From positions 231,659 through 295,658 of the forward strand of contig NZ_PEND01000007.1 in assembly GCF_002844195.1 (NCBI RefSeq): a DNA stretch of 64,000 bases, in the 5' to 3' direction. The DNA is from Halegenticoccus soli. Its GTDB lineage: Archaea > Halobacteriota > Halobacteria > Halobacteriales > Haloferacaceae. The notes beneath the pieces were generated by a model. That model saw nothing but the letters and a program-made list of their open reading frames with translations. It was not told the origin of the DNA and ran no database searches. Positions 1 to 8,124 of the stretch are shown here, one piece after another; the first letter of the stretch is position 1; the number at the start of each line of letters is the position of its first letter. Made by a program: the position numbers and the translations under genes.

Positions 1-2
1 TG

Positions 3-77
3 CTGGAGGACGTCGAAGCGACCCGGATCACGATCGGCGCCGTCGACGAAAGCCGGGGCCGCGTCGTCGAGGGATAA
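3..77 (+). CDS. 3' end of a truncated gene (unknown)
   Basis: An open frame runs in from the left edge and stops with TAA at 75-77, giving 24 residues that end in RVVEG. Codon use (G/C in third position) matches the other real genes here, so this is probably the C-terminus of a gene that begins outside the window. Too little is visible to assign a family. Confidence 0.5.
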   Translation: MEDVEATRITIGAVDESRGRVVEG

Positions 78-147
78 GGGGTATTTTGATATAGTCTTAC
101 AGTTCATTGAGGGGTAGGCGCGTTCACGCCGCATCGCCCATCCGAAA

Positions 148-747
148 ATGACTGACGAATCTCCGCTCGTGCTCGTGGTCGAGGACGAGCCCGATCTCGC
201 CGACCTGTACGCCGCGTGGCTCGCCGACGGGTATCGGGTTCGGACCGCGTACGGCGGCTGCGAAGCGCTCGACGCGCTCGACGAGGAGGTTGCCGTCGTG
301 CTGCTCGACAGGCGAATGCCCGACCTGTCCGGCGACGAGGTCCTCACCGCCGTCCGGGATCGCGGCATCGACTGCCGCGTGGCGATGGTGACCGCCGTCG
401 AACCCGACTTCGACGTCCTGGAGATGGGGTTCGACGACTACCTGGTCAAACCGGTGACGAAGGAGGCGCTGCGCGAAACCGTTTCGAACCTCCACCTCCG
501 GAGCGCGTACGACGCGGGCGTCCAGGAGCTGTTCTCGCTCGCCTCGAAGAGGGCGCTGCTCGAATCCGAAAAGGGCGAGACGGAGCTGCGCGACAGCGAG
601 GAGTACGCCGACCTCGACGAGCGCATCCGCGCGCTCCGGTCCGACCTGGACGACGCGCTCCGGACGATCGACGACCACGACGCGTTCGTCGGCATCTGCC
701 GGGATCTCGAACGCGGCGGATCCGCGAACGACTTCGCCGACTACTGA
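148..747 (+). CDS. Response regulator with receiver and HalX-type output domain
   Basis: This 199-residue protein has an N-terminal receiver domain with the expected acidic pair (E12, D13), phospho-acceptor D54 in VVLLDRRMPD, the switch threonine T82 and the conserved K101-P102. The remaining ~80 residues are helical and charged, as in the haloarchaeal HalX domain that follows many receivers in this group. It has no bacterial-type DNA-binding domain. It would be phosphorylated by a cytosolic or membrane histidine kinase; none is encoded nearby, so the partner is elsewhere. A TATA-like AT-rich stretch lies at about 85-95, some 55-60 bp upstream of the ATG. Family assignment is secure; the controlled process is unknown. 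Confidence 0.9.
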   Translation: MTDESPLVLVVEDEPDLADLYAAWLADGYRVRTAYGGCEALDALDEEVAVVLLDRRMPDLSGDEVLTAVRDRGIDCRVAMVTAVEPDFDVLEMGFDDYLVKPVTKEALRETVSNLHLRSAYDAGVQELFSLASKRALLESEKGETELRDSEEYADLDERIRALRSDLDDALRTIDDHDAFVGICRDLERGGSANDFADY

Positions 748-800
748 GCGGCGGGCGGACGAGGCGACGAGCTCCGTAACGGAGGGACGACCGGCCGGAT

Positions 801-1250
801 CTACCGCCGGCCGTATCCCCACTCTTCCATCACGTCGACGACGTCGTCGACGTTCCGGAGCCCGGCCCGGACGACCGCCTCGCGGACGTCGAGCGACATC
901 ACGTCGTCGCCGTCGAACCGCCCCTGGAGCTCCCGTTCGAGGTCGTCCACGTCGTCCGCGGTGGACTCGCGGACGTACACCGGCAGCGCGTCGCGGTCGG
1001 CCTTCACCGTCCGGCGGGCGAAGATGAACGGCAGCTCTCCGAGCCCGTCCGACGGGCGCTCGCCGCCGTCGGAACCGTCGGAGTCGGTCGGCTCGTCCCG
1101 ATCCCGCCCGCTCGGCGCGCCGCGTCCGCTCCCGTCTCGATTTCCCCGTCTGTCCTGGTCACCGCGGCACTCCCGCCCGTTGTTCCGGACGGGGTCGGTC
1201 GCCTCGCCGTAGGTGTCGCCAGCCGGGCCGTAGCGGTCCTCTTTGCTCAC
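801..1250 (-). CDS. Small partner protein translationally coupled to ParA-like ATPase
   Basis: The reading frame is open further upstream, but the natural start is GTG at 1250, which overlaps the stop of the ParA-like gene in a GTGA junction, implying translational coupling. The 149-residue product has a disordered, charged N-terminal half rich in Gly, Asp and Arg. A compact C-terminal half (about residues 75-149) begins LPFIFARRTVKADR and ends in a predicted helical segment, EAVVRAGLRNVDDVVDVMEEWGYGRR region. It has no recognisable ParB helix-turn-helix. By position and size it could be the adaptor or DNA-binding partner of the ATPase, but that is inference from context only. Confidence 0.75.
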   Translation of the reverse strand: MSKEDRYGPAGDTYGEATDPVRNNGRECRGDQDRRGNRDGSGRGAPSGRDRDEPTDSDGSDGGERPSDGLGELPFIFARRTVKADRDALPVYVRESTADDVDDLERELQGRFDGDDVMSLDVREAVVRAGLRNVDDVVDVMEEWGYGRR

Positions 1251-2104
1251 GCCGCCACCTCCGTCTCGGCGTCGGACTCGGCGGCCGCCTCGACGGTGCC
1301 GCGTTCGACGACGCGCGCGACCGCGTCGAACTGGTCGAGGAGGTCCTCCTCGTACGGCCGGAGGTCGCGCGTCTCGTCGGAGTCGGCGAACTCGAAGACG
1401 CTCACGTGGTTGCGCCACGCCTCCTTCAGCACGTCGCGCTTCCGGATGCCGAACGGCGTCACCGGCTTGCCCTCCCCTTCGAGTTCCGATCTGACCTCGG
1501 CGTAGATGTTCGAGTCGCCCACCTCGTTCGGGACGACCGCCAGGATGCCGAGCGTGAACGACTCGTCGAACGCCCGGAACCCGCGCTCCATGCTGTCGAG
1601 CGTGTCCTCCAGCCCGGCGATCGAGACGCTCCCCTTCCGGGTGAGTTCGATGGGGATGATCACGTCGCGCGCCGCGACGAGTGCGTTGTCGACGAGGACG
1701 TTGAGCGTCGCCGGCGGGTCGATCAGGAAGTAGTCGTACTCGGAGGCGAGCGGCGTCAGCGCGGACCGGAGGCGGAACTCCCTGAGGTTCGTCCCCCGCG
1801 CGGCCATCTCGCTTTCGATGTTCGCCAGCCCCTCGTGGGAGGGAACGAGGTCGAAGTCGCCGGCGTCGACGACGAGGTCGCGGACGTCGCCGCCCTCGTC
1901 GAGCAGCGCGTCGCCGAGGTGCCGTCGGTCACCCCGCTTCAGATCCCCGAACCCGACGTGGTCGGTGAGGCTACCCAGCTGCGGATCGAGGTCGACGACG
2001 AGCACGTCCGCGCCGCGCCGCCCGAGTGCGGCGCCCGCGTTCGTCGCGAGCGTCGTCTTCCCGACCCCGCCCGATTCGCTCCAGAGCGTCACGGCACGCT
2101 TCAT
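1247..2104 (-). CDS. ParA/MinD-family ATPase
   Basis: A 285-residue P-loop ATPase of the ParA/Soj type. The P-loop is SESGGVGKTT at residues 9-18, the switch region is VVDLDPQ (37-42) and the Walker B aspartate is D129 in LIDPPATL. ParA proteins bind ATP, dimerise and associate non-specifically with DNA to position plasmids, chromosomes or other cargo. The signature lysine that normally precedes GGxGKT in the deviant Walker A motif is serine (S11) here. No ParB gene is adjacent; the coupled downstream gene may play that role. The upstream region has an inverted repeat and an 11-bp direct repeat that could serve in autoregulation. With no plasmid genes around, a chromosomal orphan ParA is likely. 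Confidence 0.9.
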   Translation of the reverse strand: MKRAVTLWSESGGVGKTTLATNAGAALGRRGADVLVVDLDPQLGSLTDHVGFGDLKRGDRRHLGDALLDEGGDVRDLVVDAGDFDLVPSHEGLANIESEMAARGTNLREFRLRSALTPLASEYDYFLIDPPATLNVLVDNALVAARDVIIPIELTRKGSVSIAGLEDTLDSMERGFRAFDESFTLGILAVVPNEVGDSNIYAEVRSELEGEGKPVTPFGIRKRDVLKEAWRNHVSVFEFADSDETRDLRPYEEDLLDQFDAVARVVERGTVEAAAESDAETEVAA

Positions 2105-2167
2105 GTTCGGGGTGTATCGCCGTACCGCACATAAAGTTCCGTCAGACGGACCCTCCGGAGATCCTGA

Positions 2168-2262
2168 CTGGACAGCCGTACGAACATCCGTCCAGTAGAC
2201 TTTACAGGCTGTTGTACAGAAACCTATCCAGATATATTTCTATATGTCTTCCCAGATATATT
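2168..2262 (-). promoter_or_regulatory. Upstream region of parA-like gene: inverted and direct repeats
   Basis: The AT-rich gap upstream of the ParA-like gene holds CTGGAC (2168-2173) and its complement GTCCAG (2190-2195) separated by 16 bp. It also holds an 11-bp direct repeat CCAGATATATT at 2228-2238 and 2252-2262, 24 bp apart. On the minus strand the direct repeat reads AATATATCTGG and includes TATA-like sequence. Such repeats are typical of operators for partition regulators, but binding is inferred. Confidence 0.45.
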
Positions 2263-2325
2263 CCCAGACACGTGTATAGATAACCAGAAGACGCGGGACG
2301 AGTGGTCGAGTATCCGGGATTCGTT

Positions 2326-3291
2326 CTACAGTTCGACGGTCGTTCCCGCGTCGCGTTCGATCGCCCGTTCGAGGACGTGTTCGGCCGCCGCGGCGTCGAG
2401 GACGGCGGAGCCGACGGACTCGACGACGAGCACCTCCTCGTCGTCGCGGCGGCCCTCCTCGCCCTCGAACGCCGCCGACAGCGGCACGAGCGACGCCGGG
2501 TCGGCGTTCGGGAGGTCGCCCACGGTCGCCGCCTCCCCGGGCACGTCGGCGAAGATCCGCGCCGCGCGCTCGACCGTCGCCGCGTCGAGTTCGCGCATCT
2601 CCGGGGTGTACGCGCCGACCGCGACGACGAGCGTCCCCGGCGCGAGCGCGTCGCCGGGGAACGTCGGCTCCGTGCTCGTCGTCGCGGTGACGACGACCGA
2701 GGCGTCGGCGACCGCCTCCCGCGGCGAGTCGACCGCCTCGGCGTCGAGCCCCTCCGCGCGGAGGTCGGCGGCGCACGCCTCGCGCGAGTCGCTCGGCGAG
2801 TACACGCGCACCGTCTCCACCTCGATCGCCGCGGCGACGGCGCGCGCCTGCCACCGCGCCTGCGTCCCCGCGCCGATCAGGCCCAGCGAGGCGGGGCCGC
2901 TCGCGAGATACTTCGCCGCGAGGCCGCCGATGCACCCCGTCCGGGCGTTCGTGATGCGCGTCCCGGCGAGGTACGCCGCGGGGCGGCCGGTCGCCGCCTC
3001 GGTCAGCGCGATCTGCGCGTTGACGGTCGGCAGCCCCCGGGCCGGGTTCCCCTCGTGGACGCCGACGAGCTTCGTCGCGTAGTACGCCGCCCCGTGGACG
3101 TACGCTGGCATGACGAGCCCGGTTCCGAGCGGTTCGTCGCCTTCCAGCCCAGCGCCGACCGGAAAGTGCGGCCGTTCGGGGCGCTCGACCTCACCGCGCC
3201 CCTGTCTGCGGAACGCCTCCTCGACCACCGGGAGGAGCGCGTCCAGGTCGAGAAGCGACGCCACGTCTCCGTCCGAGAGCACGCGAACCAT
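2326..3291 (-). CDS. Ornithine cyclodeaminase / mu-crystallin family (archaeal AlaDH-like)
   Basis: The 321-residue product matches the ornithine cyclodeaminase/mu-crystallin family at full length. Visible markers are the substrate-domain lysine in YATKLV (K74), the TRITNARTG segment (111-119) and a Rossmann GAGTQA nucleotide loop (140-145). Members include ornithine cyclodeaminase, archaeal alanine dehydrogenase and imine (ketimine) reductases, and sequence alone does not separate them. It is divergent from two flavoprotein amino-acid or amine oxidases, so a role in amino-acid or imine metabolism fits. The enzyme would be cytosolic and use NAD(H). Confidence 0.88.
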   Translation of the reverse strand: MVRVLSDGDVASLLDLDALLPVVEEAFRRQGRGEVERPERPHFPVGAGLEGDEPLGTGLVMPAYVHGAAYYATKLVGVHEGNPARGLPTVNAQIALTEAATGRPAAYLAGTRITNARTGCIGGLAAKYLASGPASLGLIGAGTQARWQARAVAAAIEVETVRVYSPSDSREACAADLRAEGLDAEAVDSPREAVADASVVVTATTSTEPTFPGDALAPGTLVVAVGAYTPEMRELDAATVERAARIFADVPGEAATVGDLPNADPASLVPLSAAFEGEEGRRDDEEVLVVESVGSAVLDAAAAEHVLERAIERDAGTTVEL

Positions 3292-3399
3292 ACCGACGGT
3301 TGCACGGACCGCGTGTTAGCGTTTTCCCGCGGCGCGTGGACCGCGCCCCGCGCCGTCGCCGCCGATACTCGTTTACCGGCTGAGACGGTACCGGGCCGC

Positions 3400-4518
3400 A
3401 TGGACATCGTCATCGTCGGCGGCGGGATCGTCGGCGTCGCGGCCGCTGCGCGGCTCGGAGCCGACGGCCACGCCGTCACGCTGTTCGAGAAGGACGAACT
3501 CGGCGCGGGAACGACCGCGACCTCGGCCGCGGTGTTCTCCTGGCAGGAGCCGCGGCCGACCCGGTTCGACCACGACCTGCGTCGCCGCGCCTGGGAGACC
3601 TACGGACCGCTCGTCGAGTCGGGTGCGCTCGGCTACGAGCGGATCGGCGCGCTGTCCGTCGCCGACTCCGGAGCCGTCGCCGATGACCTCCGGGCGGCGG
3701 CGGGAACGCTTCGCGAGTTCGGCCTCGACGCGCGGTTCCTGTCGCCGAACGAACTCCGCGAGCGGGGCGTCGAGCCGCTCGATTCGCGCGGCGGGCTCTA
3801 CACGCCCGAGGAGGGGTACTTCGGCGTCGACGAGCTGGTCGCCCACTTCGCGCGGGTCGCCCGCGAGAGCGGCGCCCGGATCCGGACGGGCGAGGAAGTG
3901 ACCGGCGTGCGGACGGACGACGGGGCGGTGATCGGCGTCGAAACGGCGGCGGATCCGGTCCCCGCCGACGCCGTCGTCAACGCCGCGGGACCGTGGGCGA
4001 CCCGCCTGAACGACATGGCCGGCGCGTCGCTCCCCCTCCGCCACACCCGCGGTCCGATCCTGGTGGTCGAATCGTCAGCCCCCGTCGAAGTTCCGTTCGC
4101 GCTCTTCGAGTCGAAGCTGTACGTCCGACCGTACGGGGAAAACCGGGCGTTCGTCGGCCGGTACGCGACGGACTACGCCGACGGCGAAACGCTCTCGCCC
4201 GACGAACCGGGCGGGGTGGACGGCGGGTTCCGGACCGACGCGCTCGACTTCGTCCGGGAAGCGATTCCGGCGCTCGCCGACGCGACCGTCGCGGACGAGT
4301 GGGTGGGGATCCGCACGGTCACGCCGGACGGCCGGCCGATCGTCGGCGAGACGGGCGTCGAGGGGTACCTCGTCGCCTGCGGGATGAGCGGGCTGGGCGT
4401 GACGCTCGCGCCGGCCGTCGCCGACCTGCTCGCGGCCGGACTCGGACCGGAATCGCCACCGGAGGCGCTGTCGCGGCTGTCCCCCGCCCGATTCTCCGAC
4501 GCGGACGGAGCGCGGTAA
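3400..4518 (+). CDS. FAD-dependent oxidoreductase (DadA / glycine-oxidase type)
   Basis: The frame is open far upstream, but the dinucleotide-binding motif GGGIVG (G7, G9, G12) fixes the start at the ATG at 3400, giving 372 residues. It has the DAO fold: an N-terminal FAD-binding beta-alpha-beta unit ending in an acidic residue (LFEKDELG), a central substrate domain and a C-terminal FAD-closing segment with VTPDGRPIVGET and ACGMSGLGV. Related enzymes oxidise D-amino acids, glycine or sarcosine to imines. Another DAO-family gene follows 62 bp downstream on the same strand and may be co-transcribed. The exact substrate cannot be read from sequence. Confidence 0.88.
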   Translation: MDIVIVGGGIVGVAAAARLGADGHAVTLFEKDELGAGTTATSAAVFSWQEPRPTRFDHDLRRRAWETYGPLVESGALGYERIGALSVADSGAVADDLRAAAGTLREFGLDARFLSPNELRERGVEPLDSRGGLYTPEEGYFGVDELVAHFARVARESGARIRTGEEVTGVRTDDGAVIGVETAADPVPADAVVNAAGPWATRLNDMAGASLPLRHTRGPILVVESSAPVEVPFALFESKLYVRPYGENRAFVGRYATDYADGETLSPDEPGGVDGGFRTDALDFVREAIPALADATVADEWVGIRTVTPDGRPIVGETGVEGYLVACGMSGLGVTLAPAVADLLAAGLGPESPPEALSRLSPARFSDADGAR

Positions 4519-4580
4519 GGGCCGAGACGCGATTCGACGCGGAAACAACGCTTATCCGCGGAGGCGCGGTACGTGACAGC

Positions 4581-5729
4581 ATGACAGTGGTCGTCGTCGG
4601 AGGCGGAATCGTCGGACTGGCGAGCGCGTACTACCTCCGGCGGCGCGGGGTCGACGTCGTCGTCTGCGAGAAGGGAACCGTCGGCGGCGGGAGCACGGCG
4701 CGCTCCGCCGGCGGTATCCGCGCGCAGTTCTCGACGCCGGTGAACGTCGATCTCTCGCTCGCGAGCGCGCCCGTCTGGGAGCGCTTCGAAGAGGAGTTCG
4801 GCGTCGACATCGCCTTCCGACGGACGGGTTATCTCCTTCTCGCGCGGGAGGAGCGGACGGCCGAGGCGTTCCGCGAGAGCGTGGCCATGCAGCGGGCGCG
4901 CGGCGTGCCGAGCGAACTGCTGACGCCGGAGGAGGCGACCCGGCGCTGCCCGGAGCTGCGGACCGACGCCTTCGTCGCGGCGACGTACTCGCCGGCGGAC
5001 GGGTTCGCGGACCCGTACCTGGCGCTCCAGGGTTTCGCGGCCGCGGCGCGGGAGGCGGGCGCGGAGATCAGGACGAAGACCCCCGTGAACGGCGTCCGAC
5101 GGGATGACGGGCGCGTCGTCGGCGTCGAAGCGGGGGGCGAGCGGATCGACGCCGAGTGCGTGATCAACGCAGCCGGGCCGTGGGCCGCCCGCGTGGCCGA
5201 CCTTGCCGGGATCGACATTCCGGTGTCCCCCCGACGGCGACAGGCGCTCGTGGTCGATCCGGACCGCCCCGTCCCCGAGGACGCGCCGCTCACCATCGAC
5301 CTCGACGCGGGGTCGTACTTCCGCCCCGAGCGCGAGGGGGCCGCCATCGTCGGCGGCCACTTCGGGGACGAGGATCCGCCGCAGGACCCCGACGGGTACC
5401 GCGAGTCGATCGACCTCGACTGGGCCGCGACGGCCGTAGAGCGGGCCGCCGACTGCGCGCGCTACTTCGGCCCGGACTCGCGGATCCGGCGCGGCTGGGC
5501 CGGCCTGTACGCGGTGACGCCCGACCACCACCCGATCATCGAGGAGACGGTTCCGGGGTTCGTCAACGCCGTCGGGTTCTCGGGGCACGGCTTCCAGCAC
5601 GCGCCCGCGACCGGCCGGATCGTCGCCGAGCTGGCGGTGGAGGGTGAGGCGTCGACCGTCGACGTCGAACCGCTGCGGAGCGACCGCTTCGGCGCGGGCG
5701 ACGGCGCCGTCGAGCGCAACGTCGCCTGA
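4581..5729 (+). CDS. FAD-dependent oxidoreductase (sarcosine oxidase beta-like)
   Basis: A 382-residue DAO-family flavoprotein starting at the ATG at 4581, with GGGIVG at residues 7-12 and a following STARSAGGIRAQFS segment typical of SoxB/DadA-like enzymes. The C-terminal part has the FAD-contacting run GLYAVTPDHHP and GFSGHGFQHAP, which is characteristic of sarcosine/dimethylglycine oxidase beta-type proteins. It probably oxidises a secondary amine or amino acid in the cytosol. It is only moderately similar to the DAO gene immediately upstream, so they are distinct paralogues rather than a recent duplication. The divergent cyclodeaminase-like gene supports a link to imino-acid metabolism. 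Confidence 0.88.
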   Translation: MTVVVVGGGIVGLASAYYLRRRGVDVVVCEKGTVGGGSTARSAGGIRAQFSTPVNVDLSLASAPVWERFEEEFGVDIAFRRTGYLLLAREERTAEAFRESVAMQRARGVPSELLTPEEATRRCPELRTDAFVAATYSPADGFADPYLALQGFAAAAREAGAEIRTKTPVNGVRRDDGRVVGVEAGGERIDAECVINAAGPWAARVADLAGIDIPVSPRRRQALVVDPDRPVPEDAPLTIDLDAGSYFRPEREGAAIVGGHFGDEDPPQDPDGYRESIDLDWAATAVERAADCARYFGPDSRIRRGWAGLYAVTPDHHPIIEETVPGFVNAVGFSGHGFQHAPATGRIVAELAVEGEASTVDVEPLRSDRFGAGDGAVERNVA

Positions 5730-5892
5730 ATCTCGACCGGAGCGACCGCCCCTCCCCGTTTATGTCAAGGAACTGGTTATAGCCGACACGCTTATTTTAA
5801 CACGTGGGAGATATTACGCCCAAGTTACAGGACCGATATTATATTAAAATTACATATGTGTTATCCAGGTAAACGAACGCGCGGATGGTAGG

Positions 5893-6432
5893 ATGCTACG
5901 GGAACCCATAGTCGGCCGACAACGGACGGGGACGGTCGTCGAGGAGTTCGGCGAGAGCGAACTGTTCGCCGTACTCAGCAACGACCGACGGCGAGAGATA
6001 ATCAACCAGCTGTCGACCCACGAGCGGGCGATGCCGCTCCAGGAGATCGCAAAGCACGTCGCCGTCGCCGAGGCGGACGAGCGGCGGTCGGCCGTCGACC
6101 GGTACAAGAGCGTCTACGTCTCGCTCCAGCAGACGCACGTCCCGAAGCTCGTCGAAACCGGGGTCGTAGAGCACGACGAGGGGACGAACCTCCTCTTTCC
6201 CGGCCCGCGGTTCGACTCGGTCGAGTCGTACCTTCGAAACGCCCGGGACCAGCGCGCGCCGCGGGAGTCCAACGCGCCGTACCTCTGGATCGGCACCGTC
6301 GGCATCGCGCTGATCGTGGTCCTGGGACTCGACGCGTTCTCTCTCGGCCCCGAGGCGATCAGGTTCGTCTCCGTCGGGACGCTGCTCGCGGCGTTCGCGA
6401 TCTCCGTGCTCCGCGAGACGGAACTCCGATAG
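5893..6432 (+). CDS. DUF7344-type winged-helix regulator with two C-terminal membrane helices
   Basis: A 179-residue protein. Residues ~22-115 are an ArsR-like winged helix of the haloarchaeal DUF7344 type (LFAVLSNDRRREII, KSVYVSLQQTHVPKL). Two hydrophobic helices follow at about 130-148 and 157-173, placing the DNA-binding domain at the inner face of the membrane. The same winged-helix type is the C-terminal domain of the protein at 6878-7834, with matching YVSL..TH.PKL and VE.Y(L/M) motifs. A very AT-rich promoter region precedes it (5780-5860). It opens the accessory cluster that ends with the CHAT gene. A membrane-tethered transcriptional switch is plausible but inferred. Confidence 0.85.
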   Translation: MLREPIVGRQRTGTVVEEFGESELFAVLSNDRRREIINQLSTHERAMPLQEIAKHVAVAEADERRSAVDRYKSVYVSLQQTHVPKLVETGVVEHDEGTNLLFPGPRFDSVESYLRNARDQRAPRESNAPYLWIGTVGIALIVVLGLDAFSLGPEAIRFVSVGTLLAAFAISVLRETELR

Positions 6433-6466
6433 TCGTCCGACCGTCGGGCGCTCGTCCGGCCGCGGT

Positions 6467-6877
6467 TCAGCGCCTGTCCCCGTTCTCGGGTCTGACGTTG
6501 ACCCGCCCGTTTTCGAAGGTGACGTCGACCGACTCGACGAGGACCGTCACGTCCCAGCCGGGGACGGCGTCGGCGGCGAATCGGACGTTCCACGTCCCTT
6601 CGATGTCGCTCTCCTCGCCGTACTCCTCGAGAAGGAACCGCCTGAGTTCGCGTCCGAATCCGCCCTCGTCGTCGAGTCGCCTCGGCGGGAACTCGCCGAG
6701 GCGGGGCGGATCGACCTGCGCGATCCGGACGGTCAGATCCGGCGTCACGGGGTCGTCGTACGGGAGGTGCCACTCGCCCGTCACGTCCGTGCCGTCCGCG
6801 AACGCGTACAGGAGAAACCGCCCCAGTCGTTCTTCGAAGCCGCCGACGCGGCCGGTGTCGGAGACCATGCCCGTCAC
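6467..6877 (-). CDS. Small protein with two tandem copies of one domain (unknown)
   Basis: The gene starts with GTG at 6877, directly abutting the stop of the upstream gene; ATG at 6868 is an alternative. The product (136 residues) contains an internal duplication. Residues ~14-52 (FEERLGRFLLYAF..DVTGEWHL) align with ~74-112 (FGRELRRFLLEEY..DIEGTWNV), each followed by a PxxxVTV/DLTV beta segment. I do not recognise the family. With no signal peptide or membrane helix it is probably cytosolic. Tight spacing to the RecA-like/DUF7344 gene implies one transcript and a shared function. Confidence 0.75.
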   Translation of the reverse strand: MTGMVSDTGRVGGFEERLGRFLLYAFADGTDVTGEWHLPYDDPVTPDLTVRIAQVDPPRLGEFPPRRLDDEGGFGRELRRFLLEEYGEESDIEGTWNVRFAADAVPGWDVTVLVESVDVTFENGRVNVRPENGDRR

Positions 6878-7834
6878 TCACTCCGCCCAGTCGAGGTGCC
6901 GCATGTAGGTTTCGACGTGCTCCGTTCTGTCCGTCAGTCGGACGGTTCGTCGCTCGTCGTCGACCGCGACGAGATCGGCCGTGGCCAGCTTCGGCAGGTG
7001 CGTGCATCGAAGCGAGACGTACACCCTGGCGGCGTGGTCGGACGGAACCGACGTCCGACGTCCGCGCTCGTCGCGGGCGACGTGGTCCGCCAGTTCGCAC
7101 AGGTCCGCCGTCGGGCCCTCCTCGGCCAGGTAGCGGACGACGGTTCGCCGCCGCGACGATCGGAGGACGTCGAACACGACGTCGGCGCGAGCCGCGGGGT
7201 CCCCCTCGGACGATCGGTTCACCACGGCGTCGAACGACGACGCGAGCGCGTCGAGCGTCGCCCGATCGTGCGCGCTCCTGTCGAGGTGGTAGTGGGCGAC
7301 CGTGTCCGCGTCGGAGGTCCGTCGCCGCAGCGCGGACACCAGTTCCCGCGTCGAGTCCACTCCCGCGCGTCGGAGCACCGGCGAGAGCGAGTCGAAGCAG
7401 ACGACAGTCCGGTTCCCGTTGCCCTCCCACTCGTCGAGGTACATGCCGACGGAAGCGTCGATCCGCGCCGGGCAGTCCATCGATTCGATCGTCATCGTCG
7501 GCGGTCGCGCGGGCGCGCCCGACGCCTCCGGCGCTCCGGCGCTCGCCGATCGGGTGCGCTCCGTCACGTTGACGATGCCGACCTCGGCCGGCGGCTCTTC
7601 GATCGACCTCCGCCAGGCACGTATCAACGTATCCGGCGATTTACCGCACGCGATCGCCAGTAAGTTCCGCTTACTCGGATCCCCGCGCAGCAGTTCGACG
7701 CACGCGGGGTCACGCTCGGCTGACGGCGGTCCGGTGTACAGGAGGACGTTCGATCCCTCCCCGCCTTCGAGCGGACCCGACGCGGAACGGCAGTCCCCGG
7801 CGTTCGCCCCCGTAATTGGCTCCTCGTCGGACAT
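6878..7834 (-). CDS. Degenerate RecA/KaiC-like N-domain fused to DUF7344 winged helix
   Basis: A 318-residue two-domain protein. Residues ~28-210 resemble the core of KaiC/RecA-like NTPases: a first strand NVLLYTGPP without a P-loop lysine and a Walker-B-like strand RTVVCFDSL with D148, as in the haloarchaeal DUF7504 proteins. Residues ~217-312 form a DUF7344 winged helix like the one in the membrane regulator at 5893-6432. The missing P-loop suggests the N-domain no longer hydrolyses ATP and may act as a sensor or scaffold. It is upstream of, and contiguous with, the duplicated small protein. The family call rests on domain layout; function is not known to me. Confidence 0.8.
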   Translation of the reverse strand: MSDEEPITGANAGDCRSASGPLEGGEGSNVLLYTGPPSAERDPACVELLRGDPSKRNLLAIACGKSPDTLIRAWRRSIEEPPAEVGIVNVTERTRSASAGAPEASGAPARPPTMTIESMDCPARIDASVGMYLDEWEGNGNRTVVCFDSLSPVLRRAGVDSTRELVSALRRRTSDADTVAHYHLDRSAHDRATLDALASSFDAVVNRSSEGDPAARADVVFDVLRSSRRRTVVRYLAEEGPTADLCELADHVARDERGRRTSVPSDHAARVYVSLRCTHLPKLATADLVAVDDERRTVRLTDRTEHVETYMRHLDWAE

Positions 7835-7992
7835 CGTGCTCGGAATATCTCTCTCCGAGTATAAGTCTAGTGGCGCGAGTACGCGCCGATTACCCGAGTA
7901 ATCCGCCCGCTACGGATGCGAAACGGTCGGCGGCGTTCCCGTAGCCCGTTCATAACGAAGTCGGCGCTCCCGATAGGGGGAACCGAATCACC

Positions 7993-8124
7993 ATGAGAGA
8001 CACAGTCACCGGGCACCTCAGGGCGCACCCCCGACTGGTGGGGGCGACGGTCGCGGCGGCGGCGCTCCTCCTTCAGGCGGGCAACGCCGCGGCGGCCGCG
8101 ATGGTCACGTACGGCGGTCCGTGA
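7993..8124 (+). CDS. 43-residue membrane peptide (DUF7503-like)
   Basis: A short ORF (ATG 7993, TGA 8122-8124) encodes MRDTVTGHLRAHPRLVG followed by one hydrophobic helix rich in Ala and Leu (about residues 17-37) and a short tail. Small proteins of this shape occur in haloarchaea beside DUF7504-type genes, which supports its reality. Its 3' end overlaps the convergent CHAT gene by 20 bp. It could be a small membrane effector or signal peptide-bearing peptide; no function is known. Confidence is limited by its size. Confidence 0.6.
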   Translation: MRDTVTGHLRAHPRLVGATVAAAALLLQAGNAAAAAMVTYGGP

